From NCBI GenBank assembly GCA_002784365.1, contig PFKY01000036.1, forward strand, positions 1 through 12,814: DNA of 12,814 nt. Direction: 5' to 3'. Positions 6,005 to 11,979 of the stretch are shown one piece after another; position 1 is the stretch's first letter; the number at the start of each line of letters is the position of its first letter. The notes under the pieces are model-generated. The model made no database searches, was not told the origin of the DNA, and saw nothing but the letters and a program-made list of their open reading frames with translations. The DNA comes from Candidatus Wolfebacteria bacterium CG_4_10_14_0_8_um_filter_39_64 (GTDB lineage: Bacteria > Patescibacteriota > Minisyncoccia > UBA6257 > UBA9933). Made by a program: the position numbers and the translations under genes.

Positions 6005-7495
6005 GATAGTTGTATAACTATTTGGCGGAATTTGGCTAACTTGATTAGGCAAAACATAAAAAATATTTTTCTCCTTTTGTTTTTCCGGGGTGAAGGTGTC
6101 GGTGATAAACATCACGGTCTGGGCTGGCATCGGAATACCGCGGACGTCAATGCCCGACGCCTCAATCACCACATATTTCGGCGTTTCTTTGGGTAAATCA
6201 TTCAGTCCTTTAGCCAGCCAGACATAGTCAGCGCTAAAAGCGTCAAAGGTGTTGGGATTTTTACCCCACTTTACAAAGTAAGTTGTATAAGCTTCAAAAA
6301 CAAAAAGAGAAAGGAAGAGAAAAACAAAAACTTTCAAAATTTTGACTCTTAAAACGCTATGACATGTCATAGCGTTTTTGAGCCATTCATAAAGCCGAAT
6401 ACCTCCGGCGGCAGCCAAAATAATAGCGGGTGGAATCATCAAAATAGCCCGCAAGGCATGAGGCAGGCCTTCGTTGGAAACGACCACCGGCAAGGCGGCA
6501 ATAATAAGCCAAGCGAATAAGATAATGAAAGAGAACTTTTTTTTGAGCAGGAAGTAAAAGCCGGATAATATTCCAATAATGAATAATATTCCCACTGGCC
6601 AGAATAATTCCGACCTGCCTGCGTAATTATGCCGCCAGTTCCAGTCGCCGCTAAAATTAAACATTCCGGCAGTTTTTGAAATATTTAATCCCAAATCTTT
6701 TATCGGCGTGGGAGAATTGAAAATTGAAATTTGGGTGGTGCGGCCGAAAAAATCCTGAGGGTTTTTGAGAAAGTAATACCCCAAAGGCGCAAAAACAATT
6801 AAAGCGACAAGCGTAAAGAGACAAGCGACAAGTAGAATTTTTTTACGGATTAATTTTTGGACGTCTGACGTCCTAAGGACGTCTGACGTCCTTAGTATTG
6901 AAATCCAATAAAGTAGCAAAATTATGAAGATTAAAATCGGTGTAGCTCGGTAAGCAATATAGGAATAAAAACCCAGTCCATAAAGTATTCCACCTAAAAC
7001 AGCCTTTAGCTTATAGCTTTCAGCTTTTAATGATTTCAACAGAAAATAAACCGCCCAAGTCAAGAAAAACGGCGCCATAATCGCCCGAAAGCCGATGCGG
7101 GAAAAATTGATATGCCAAAAACTTGTGGCCAGAAGAAATGAGGAAAGCAACGCGACCCCCCGGTCATTAAATAATTCTTTAACCAAGAAATATATTCCTA
7201 AAACAGTTAAGATTCCAAAAATGGCGCTTGGTAGGCGCAACGCCCAAGGCTGATTGCCGAAAACCGTCAAGAATAATGCCTGAATATTCATAAATAATCC
7301 TTCCCGGCCGTTGTTTTCCGGATAAAAAACTTTGAAATTGCCAGTTGAGAGTGCTTCCAAAGCATTATTACCATTCATCGCTTCATCCGGATAAAGCCCA
7401 GGCGGCACTCCAGTTATATTGTAGAGACGCAAAAAAGCGGCTATAATTAAAATAATAAACAGAATATAGAATTTAGAATTTAGAATTTTGTTCAT
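5996..7495 (-). CDS. GT39-like membrane glycosyltransferase (ArnT/PMT type)
   Basis: 499 residues when started at the second Met (7495). MNKILNSKF leads into a hydrophobic helix (about 10-22), then GLYPDEAMNG (33-42) with the acidic DE pair of the GT39 superfamily, and ENNGREGLF (about 56-64). About ten further membrane helices follow, ending in a soluble tail with YVVIEASGIDVRG. Such enzymes transfer sugars from polyprenyl-phosphate carriers outside the membrane; the substrate is unknown. The in-frame Met at 7513 would overlap the divergent gene by 18 bp and is less likely. The gene is unusually loaded with repeats: a heptamer tract at its start (7461-7488), another at 7005-7025, a double palindrome at 6859-6895, a GACAAG-family copy at 6804-6831, and a perfect 28-bp palindrome at 6351-6378. 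Its end overlaps the DUF763 gene by 9 bp. Confidence 0.8.
   Translation of the reverse strand: MNKILNSKFYILFIILIIAAFLRLYNITGVPPGLYPDEAMNGNNALEALSTGNFKVFYPENNGREGLFMNIQALFLTVFGNQPWALRLPSAIFGILTVLGIYFLVKELFNDRGVALLSSFLLATSFWHINFSRIGFRAIMAPFFLTWAVYFLLKSLKAESYKLKAVLGGILYGLGFYSYIAYRATPILIFIILLLYWISILRTSDVLRTSDVQKLIRKKILLVACLFTLVALIVFAPLGYYFLKNPQDFFGRTTQISIFNSPTPIKDLGLNISKTAGMFNFSGDWNWRHNYAGRSELFWPVGILFIIGILSGFYFLLKKKFSFIILFAWLIIAALPVVVSNEGLPHALRAILMIPPAIILAAAGGIRLYEWLKNAMTCHSVLRVKILKVFVFLFLSLFVFEAYTTYFVKWGKNPNTFDAFSADYVWLAKGLNDLPKETPKYVVIEASGIDVRGIPMPAQTVMFITDTFTPEKQKEKNIFYVLPNQVSQIPPNSYTTILK
6351..6378. repeat. Perfect 28-bp palindrome inside the GT39-like gene
   Basis: AAAACGCTATGACA is followed at once by its reverse complement. 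On the coding strand it gives NAMTCHSVL, a polar break next to the hydrophobic helix after LYEWLK. Ends are A4/T4, like a bidirectional terminator stem. Random expectation in this window is below 0.0001. Confidence 0.9.
6804..6831 (+). repeat. Dispersed 28-nt repeat (GACAAG family), copy B
   Basis: It differs from 3689-3716 only at two adjacent bases (GT instead of AA at 6813-6814). Read on the minus strand it encodes LVACLFTLVAL, so the same repeat that gives a basic stretch in the 109-aa protein gives part of a membrane helix here. Confidence 0.75.
6859..6895. repeat. Tandem GGACGT-CTG-ACGTCC palindromes in the GT39-like gene
   Basis: Two hairpin units 18 bp apart: 6859-6873 (6-bp arms) and 6873-6895 (10-bp arms, CTAAGGACGT and complement). 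The coding strand reads LRTSDV twice, so the 18-bp period preserves frame and repeats the peptide. The second unit equals 10275-10297 except for one loop base. Confidence 0.9.
7005..7025. repeat. Heptamer repeat (AGCT family) inside the GT39-like gene
   Basis: Three 7-mers, TTTAGCT, TATAGCT, TTCAGCT, followed by a TTTA remnant. On the coding strand it encodes KAESYKLKA between two membrane helices. The core AGCT is fixed and the three preceding bases vary. Confidence 0.6.
7461..7488. repeat. Heptamer repeat covering the start of the GT39-like gene
   Basis: Four 7-mers on the + strand: AGAATAT, then AGAATTT three times. On the minus strand this is AAATTCT, the same unit as at 4769-4796. It encodes residues about 3-12 (KILNSKFYIL) of the membrane protein and ends 7 nt before the divergent ATG at 7496. 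TAGAAT at 7481-7486 could be that gene's -10 box. Confidence 0.75.
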
Positions 7496-7891
7496 ATGGA
7501 CCAATTTAATCATAGCATAATAGAAAAAGATATTGAAAGATTAAGCAAAGAAATCGCCGAGAAAAAGAACTTGCCGGAATACAAAGAAGTACCGGAAAGA
7601 GAATTAATAAAACAGACGCTCCAGCCATTGGTCAGACAAGCAACAAGCGACAAGCAACAAGTGACAAAAAAAGAGGAGGAAACAAAAGAAACCGTTCTTC
7701 CCGACTATCTTAAAGATTCGCCGCCGGAAATTAAACTTCGGGTGGAAAAACTGGTTGATTTAGTTTTTCATCAGGGTATTGAAAAAACAATCAAAGAGGC
7801 CAATCAGGCCGGGCCTTTTATTTTAGATGCTTTTCACGATGCCTTGACAGATAAACTTTATGATGAATTAAAGAAAAGAAATTTGATATAA
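7496..7891 (+). CDS. Hypothetical partner of the TraG/VirD4-like ATPase
   Basis: 131 residues, soluble, rich in charged residues and probably mostly helical. The conserved-looking part is the C-terminal half: LPDYLKDSPPEIKLRVEKLVDLVFHQGIEKTI (in pieces, 68-99) and GPFILDAFHDALTDKLYDEL (106-125). I recall short proteins of this type directly before TraG-like ATPases in Parcubacteria genomes; no function is known. The gene is translationally coupled to the next: its TAA (7889-7891) shares one base with the following ATG. Its own ATG abuts the ATG of the divergent GT39-like gene (palindrome CATATG at 7493-7498). Residues about 47-58 come from a heptamer repeat inserted in the linker. A role in assembling or regulating the ATPase is inferred from the coupling only. 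Confidence 0.65.
   Translation: MDQFNHSIIEKDIERLSKEIAEKKNLPEYKEVPERELIKQTLQPLVRQATSDKQQVTKKEEETKETVLPDYLKDSPPEIKLRVEKLVDLVFHQGIEKTIKEANQAGPFILDAFHDALTDKLYDELKKRNLI
7634..7667 (+). repeat. Heptamer tandem repeat (GACAAG family), copy C
   Basis: Five near-identical 7-mers: AGACAAG, CAACAAG, CGACAAG, CAACAAG, TGACAA. It belongs to the same family as 3689-3716 and 6804-6831, on the same strand. It encodes RQATSDKQQVTK, a polar linker in the 131-aa protein. Confidence 0.8.
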
Positions 7892-10263
7892 TGTCCACTT
7901 ATTTTATAACTTTTGCCATCGTTATCGTCATTGTTGCGTTTGTAATTGCTTTCTTTTTTATTTCTAAAAATTTAAAAAAGAAACGCCTGTCCAAGGCGCT
8001 TGGTTTGAGATTGCTTTTAATTCGGCTGCCGCAAAAAACTTCAAAAGAATTTCCGACCGAAACCAGGGCAGCCGAGGCCTGGAAAGAAGAAATTAATCTT
8101 TCCAGTCAGCTTTTCAGCATTTTGGCCGGTCTTAAATCAGCGTTTGGTTTGGAAGCGGCGGTTCATCATATCGGCGAAGAAATCTTTTTTTATGCGGCAG
8201 TACCGAAAGAATCAATGGAATTTGTCAGTCGTCAGATTGAGGGTCTGTGGAAAGAAGCAAAAGTGGAACAAATAGACGATTACAATGTTTTTAACCCCAG
8301 TGGAGTTAATCAGGGAGTTTATCTTAAACAAAAATTATCTTACGCCCTGCCAATCAGAACTTATTCCGAAGCCAATCTTGACACTTTCGCGCCGATTCTA
8401 AGCGGTTTGTCAAAAATTAACGAGGTTGGCGAAGGAGCGGCCATTCAAATTTTGGTTAGACCGGCTCCGGCCTCAACCAAAAAAACAATCTCTCAGATGA
8501 TTGAAAATCTTAAAAGAGGAGAAAGATTTGAAGATATTTTGAAAGGCGGTTTGATTAAATTTAAAGACATCGAAAAGGCGATCAGGCCGGAAGAAAAAGA
8601 AAAGACGGAAAAAATAATTGACGAGGAAGCAATAAAAACTCTGGATTCCAAAATCAATAAGCCGCTTTTGTCGGTCAATTTAAGAATTTTAGTTTCCGCC
8701 CCCAGTCAATATCAGGCCGATACGATTTTGGAAAGCATAACCGGCGGTTTTTCCCAATTCAGCGCTCCGCTTCGTCAGGAGTTAAAAATCATCAAGCCCC
8801 GTAATTTTCAAAAATTAATCTATCAGTTTTCTTTTCGGGAATTTGACGAGAATCAATCAATGATTTTAAGCACCGAGGAACTGACAAGCGTTTTCCATCT
8901 GCCGGCCTCAAGCACCGCCATCCCGAAAATCAAATGGCTGAAATCTAAGGAGGCGGCTCCGCCGGCTAATCTGCCGACTAAGGGCATCCTGATTGGCGAA
9001 ACTTTTTTCCGAAATGAGCAGAAATCGGTTTATATTACCGAAGATGACCGTAGACGCCATATTTACATTGTCGGTCAGACCGGCACCGGTAAATCGACTT
9101 TAATGACTAATATGGTGGTTAATGACATTCGTCAAAATAAAGGCGTGGCCATCATTGACCCTCACGGCGATTTAATTGAAACGATTTTGGGATTAATACC
9201 GGGAAAAAGAATGGACGAGGTAATTGTCTTTGACCCTTCGGACAGGTTGCGGCCATTGGGAATCAATATGCTGGAATACGATTTCAACCGGCCGGAAGAA
9301 AAAACTTTCATCGTCAATGAGATGCAGAGTATTTTCAACAAACTTTTTCTAGCGGAAACAATGGGACCGATGTTTGAACAGTATATGAGAAACGCTTTAT
9401 TGCTTTTGATGGAAGATATACCCAATGAGCCGGCTACTTTGATGGAGGTGGCGCGGGTTTTTACTGACGCGGATTTCCGCCAAAAAAAATTAGCCAGAAT
9501 TTTCAATCCCACTGTGATAGATTTCTGGGAAAAAGAAGCGATTAAGGCCGGCGGCGAGGCGTCGCTCGCCAATATGACGCCCTACATTACTTCTAAATTC
9601 AATAATTTTACTTCCAATGATTATATGCGGCCGATTATCGGCCAGCCGAAGTCGGCTTTTAATTTCCGTCAGGTGATGGATGAGGGGAAAATTTTACTGG
9701 TTAATTTATCAAAAGGTAAAATAGGGGAAATTAACGCCAATTTACTGGGAATGATAATCACCGGCAGAATTTTAATGGCTGCTTTGTCCCGGGTTGATTT
9801 ATCCGAGAACAAGCGCCGCGATTTCAATCTTTACATTGACGAATTTCAAAATTTCACCACTGAGTCCATTGCCACAATTTTATCCGAGGCGCGAAAATAC
9901 GCCCTCAATCTGACAATGGCGCACCAGTTTGTCGCTCAACTGACGGAAAAAATCCGAGATGCGGTTTTTGGCAATGTCGGTTCAATAATTTCTTTCCGAG
10001 TCGGAGCCCAGGACGCGGAATTTCTGGTTAAACAGTTTGAACCGGTTTTTAGCGAGAACGACTTGGTTAATATTGACAATTTTAACGCTTATGTAAAAAT
10101 CTTAATTGCCGGTCAAACCTCCAGACCGTTCAATATCAAAACCCTAGTGCCGGAAAGAGGCGATAGGGAAACAGCGGATAGAATCAAGGAAATGTCCCGG
10201 TCCCGCTATGGTAGAGACAGACAGGAAGTAGAAGTAGAAATATTGAAAAGATTAAGAGAATAA
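7891..10263 (+). CDS. VirD4/TraG-like membrane-anchored ATPase
   Basis: 790 residues. A single N-terminal membrane helix (about 5-25) and a basic KKKR stretch are followed by a large domain (about 30-370) and a P-loop motor domain. Seen: Walker A GQTGTGKST (395-403), AIIDPHGDLIE (420-430), Walker B LYIDEFQNF (647-655) and the downstream MAHQFVAQL (676-684). This fits the type IV secretion coupling-protein / FtsK-HerA class of DNA- or protein-moving ATPases. In patescibacteria, such genes often occur without a full conjugation set, and none is visible here, so a role in conjugation is not supported; DNA handling or coupling to type IV pili is possible. The stop/start overlap with the previous gene implies joint synthesis. 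Unlike its neighbours, I see no long palindrome in the coding sequence. It ends at a strong hairpin terminator. Confidence 0.85.
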   Translation: MSTYFITFAIVIVIVAFVIAFFFISKNLKKKRLSKALGLRLLLIRLPQKTSKEFPTETRAAEAWKEEINLSSQLFSILAGLKSAFGLEAAVHHIGEEIFFYAAVPKESMEFVSRQIEGLWKEAKVEQIDDYNVFNPSGVNQGVYLKQKLSYALPIRTYSEANLDTFAPILSGLSKINEVGEGAAIQILVRPAPASTKKTISQMIENLKRGERFEDILKGGLIKFKDIEKAIRPEEKEKTEKIIDEEAIKTLDSKINKPLLSVNLRILVSAPSQYQADTILESITGGFSQFSAPLRQELKIIKPRNFQKLIYQFSFREFDENQSMILSTEELTSVFHLPASSTAIPKIKWLKSKEAAPPANLPTKGILIGETFFRNEQKSVYITEDDRRRHIYIVGQTGTGKSTLMTNMVVNDIRQNKGVAIIDPHGDLIETILGLIPGKRMDEVIVFDPSDRLRPLGINMLEYDFNRPEEKTFIVNEMQSIFNKLFLAETMGPMFEQYMRNALLLLMEDIPNEPATLMEVARVFTDADFRQKKLARIFNPTVIDFWEKEAIKAGGEASLANMTPYITSKFNNFTSNDYMRPIIGQPKSAFNFRQVMDEGKILLVNLSKGKIGEINANLLGMIITGRILMAALSRVDLSENKRRDFNLYIDEFQNFTTESIATILSEARKYALNLTMAHQFVAQLTEKIRDAVFGNVGSIISFRVGAQDAEFLVKQFEPVFSENDLVNIDNFNAYVKILIAGQTSRPFNIKTLVPERGDRETADRIKEMSRSRYGRDRQEVEVEILKRLRE

Positions 10264-10271
10264 ATTAAAAT

Positions 10272-10309
10272 AATCTAAGGACGTCTAACGTCCTTAGATT
10301 TGCTTTTTT
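10272..10309 (+). terminator. Terminator built from the GGACGT palindrome
   Basis: A perfect 13-bp stem (10272-10284 with 10288-10300) with a 3-nt loop CTA, then a T6 run at 10304-10309. It lies 9 nt after the TraG-like stop and 2 nt before the tRNA. The stem core is the same repeat as at 6873-6895. If it terminates fully, the tRNA needs a promoter within or around the hairpin, and none is clear, so partial read-through is likely. Confidence 0.75.
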
Positions 10310-10311
10310 GT

Positions 10312-10383
10312 GCCGCCCTAGCTCAATGGCAGAGCAATCGCTTCGTAAGTGAAAGGTTGTCGGTTCAAGTCCGACGGGCGGCT
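10312..10383 (+). tRNA. tRNA-Thr (anticodon CGT)
   Basis: Acceptor stem GCCGCCC (10312-10318) pairs with GGGCGGC (10376-10382). The D arm is GCTC/GAGC with loop AATGGCA. The anticodon loop is TTCGTAA, giving CGT (Thr, codon ACG), on a five-pair stem in which the outermost pair is an A-A mismatch. The T arm is GTCGG-TTCAAGT-CCGAC. The discriminator base is T at 10383, and CCA is not encoded. It lies between a terminator-like hairpin and galU. Confidence 0.93.
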
Positions 10384-10387
10384 CAGT

Positions 10388-11260
10388 ATGAAATCACCCA
10401 TTATTAAAAAAGTTATTATTCCAGTAGCTGGTTTGGGCACACGATTTTTACCGGCCACCAAGGCCCAACCCAAAGAAATGCTGCCGCTTATTGATAAGCC
10501 GGTAATTCAATATTTGGTTGAAGAAGCGGTTAATTCCGGCATAAAAGACGTCATTTTTGTGACTGGCCGCGGCAAACGGGCGATTGAAGACCACTTTGAT
10601 TATTCGCCAGAACTGGAATCATCTTTGCTTCAAAAAAATAAAAAAGACGTTTTTAAGGAAGTTAGAGCGATCTCCGAAATGGCGAATTTCTTTTATGTGC
10701 GCCAAAAAATGCCTCGCGGTGATGGCGATGCCGTGGTTTGTGCTAGTCACTTAACCAATAATGAACCAGTCGCCGTACTTTTTGGCGATGACATTGTTGA
10801 GAGTCGCGTCCCTTGTCTTCTTCAGATGATTAAAGTTTTCGAAAAATATGGGGACTGTGTGGTTGCTTTAACCGAGGTTCCTCGGCAAGAAGTTAAACAT
10901 TACGGTGTGGTTAAAGCGGTAAAAGTGTCTGATAATATTTATGAAATCAAAGATATCATTGAAAAACCCGAACCCGAAAAAGCCCCTTCAAATTTAATAG
11001 TTGTCGCCAAATACATCCTTACGCCGGAACTTTTTCGGGAATTAAAAAAAATAAAATCGTCCAGGACAAAAGAACTGAGAGTTGCTGACGGGTTAAAGAA
11101 TATCTTAAAAAAGCGCCCCGTTTATGGTTTAAAATTTGAGGGTAAAAGATATGACTGTGGAGATAAATTGGGATATCTTCAAGCTACGGTTGATTTCGCT
11201 TTAAAACACCCGGAGGTCAAAAAGGGCTTTAAAAAATACTTAAAGAATTTAAAATTGTAA
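10388..11260 (+). CDS. galU: UTP--glucose-1-phosphate uridylyltransferase
   Basis: 290 residues. It makes UDP-glucose from UTP and glucose 1-phosphate, the donor for envelope sugars. Seen: GLGTRFLPATKAQPKEM (15-31), the nucleotide-binding loop, VLFGDDI (130-136) with metal-binding Asp, IIEKPEP (190-196), and YDCGDKLGYLQA (255-266). Length matches bacterial GalU. The usual GLGHAV motif is here GDGDAV (111-116), with His replaced by Asp. The start is placed at 10388: an in-frame ATG at 10349 lies inside the tRNA gene and would add residues outside the family. The chosen ATG is only 4 nt after the tRNA and has no ribosome binding site. Two bases separate its stop from the next start, so the genes share a transcript. 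Confidence 0.9.
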   Translation: MKSPIIKKVIIPVAGLGTRFLPATKAQPKEMLPLIDKPVIQYLVEEAVNSGIKDVIFVTGRGKRAIEDHFDYSPELESSLLQKNKKDVFKEVRAISEMANFFYVRQKMPRGDGDAVVCASHLTNNEPVAVLFGDDIVESRVPCLLQMIKVFEKYGDCVVALTEVPRQEVKHYGVVKAVKVSDNIYEIKDIIEKPEPEKAPSNLIVVAKYILTPELFRELKKIKSSRTKELRVADGLKNILKKRPVYGLKFEGKRYDCGDKLGYLQATVDFALKHPEVKKGFKKYLKNLKL

Positions 11261-11262
11261 TT

Positions 11263-11979
11263 ATGCAAGCAGTTGTTTTGGCGGCTGGCCGGGGTGTCAG
11301 GATGGGCGATTTAACCAATGATTCGGCCAAACCGATGCTTAAGGTCAACGGCAAGCCGATTTTAGAATATACCTTGTTTAATCTTCCGGAAGAAATTTCG
11401 GAAGTTATTTTTGTCATCGGCTACAAGGGCGATTTGATAAAATCGTATTTCGGAGATGAGTGGAAAGGCAGGAAAATAAAATATGTTGTTCAGGAAAATT
11501 TGAACGGTAGCGCCGGCGCTCTTCACCAAGCCAAAGATTTTTTGGAGGATAAATTTTTGGTTTTGAACGGCAACGATTTATATCAGCGTTCGGACTTGGA
11601 AAAATTTGTCAACAATGAACCGTCCGCGCTTTTAGTCAAAGAAATTGAAAATCCGGAAAAGTTCGGCGTCGTTAAGACCGATGACGACGGATATCTTTTG
11701 GAGGTTATTGAAAGCGGAAGGCCGAGAGATAAAAACCTTAATTTGGTTAATATCGGCGCCTATCTTCTGAACAAAAAGTTTTTTGATTATCAATTAGCGA
11801 AAAAATCGACGGAAATTTCCGAAAAAGAATTCGGCTTGCCCCAAACCCTGGCGACGATGGCGAAAGATTGTAAGATAAAGGTGGAAAAGGCGGAATTCTG
11901 GCAGCCCCTCGGCTATCCCGAAGATATTTCAAAAGCCGAAAAAATTATCAGTCAGTTTTCTTCAAAATTGACGCAATGA
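11263..11979 (+). CDS. Sugar-phosphate nucleotidyltransferase
   Basis: 238 residues, the size of a lone catalytic domain. Seen: LAAGRGVRM (6-14), SAKPMLKVNGKPILEY (21-36), GSAGALHQA (82-90), LVLNGNDLY (99-107) at the metal-binding site, EKFGVV (132-137), NIGAYLLN (163-170) and a C-terminal WQPLGYPEDISKAE (213-226). This is the RmlA/GlmU-N/GCD1-like NTP_transferase fold, which joins a nucleoside triphosphate to a sugar 1-phosphate. No left-handed beta helix follows, so it is not a full GlmU. Sugar and nucleotide are not readable; a dTDP-, UDP- or GDP-sugar is possible. It is packed 2 nt after galU, and its TGA overlaps the next ATG (ATGA), so all three are probably co-translated. The site has NGND where relatives often have a D-x-D-like motif. 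Confidence 0.8.
   Translation: MQAVVLAAGRGVRMGDLTNDSAKPMLKVNGKPILEYTLFNLPEEISEVIFVIGYKGDLIKSYFGDEWKGRKIKYVVQENLNGSAGALHQAKDFLEDKFLVLNGNDLYQRSDLEKFVNNEPSALLVKEIENPEKFGVVKTDDDGYLLEVIESGRPRDKNLNLVNIGAYLLNKKFFDYQLAKKSTEISEKEFGLPQTLATMAKDCKIKVEKAEFWQPLGYPEDISKAEKIISQFSSKLTQ

Noticed and set aside
9162..9572. Minus-strand 136-aa ORF within the TraG-like gene
   Set aside because: Antisense shadow of the motor domain, whose motifs are clear on the + strand.
9557..9574. GGCGAG...CTCGCC inverted repeat in the TraG-like gene
   Set aside because: Arms are only 6 bp and the encoded GGEASLANM looks like normal family sequence, so chance is adequate.
10349..10387. Longer N-terminus for GalU from an ATG inside the tRNA
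   Set aside because: The extra 13 residues are translated tRNA sequence, and GalU proteins begin near KKVIIPVAG.
11509..11520. 12-bp palindrome AGCGCCGGCGCT in the nucleotidyltransferase gene
   Set aside because: It encodes GSAGAL, a conserved substrate-loop motif; explained by protein selection.
11977..11979. Possible UGA recoding (Gly) joining the nucleotidyltransferase to YvcK
   Set aside because: The next gene is in another frame and starts on the overlapping ATG; all genes make sense with the standard bacterial code.
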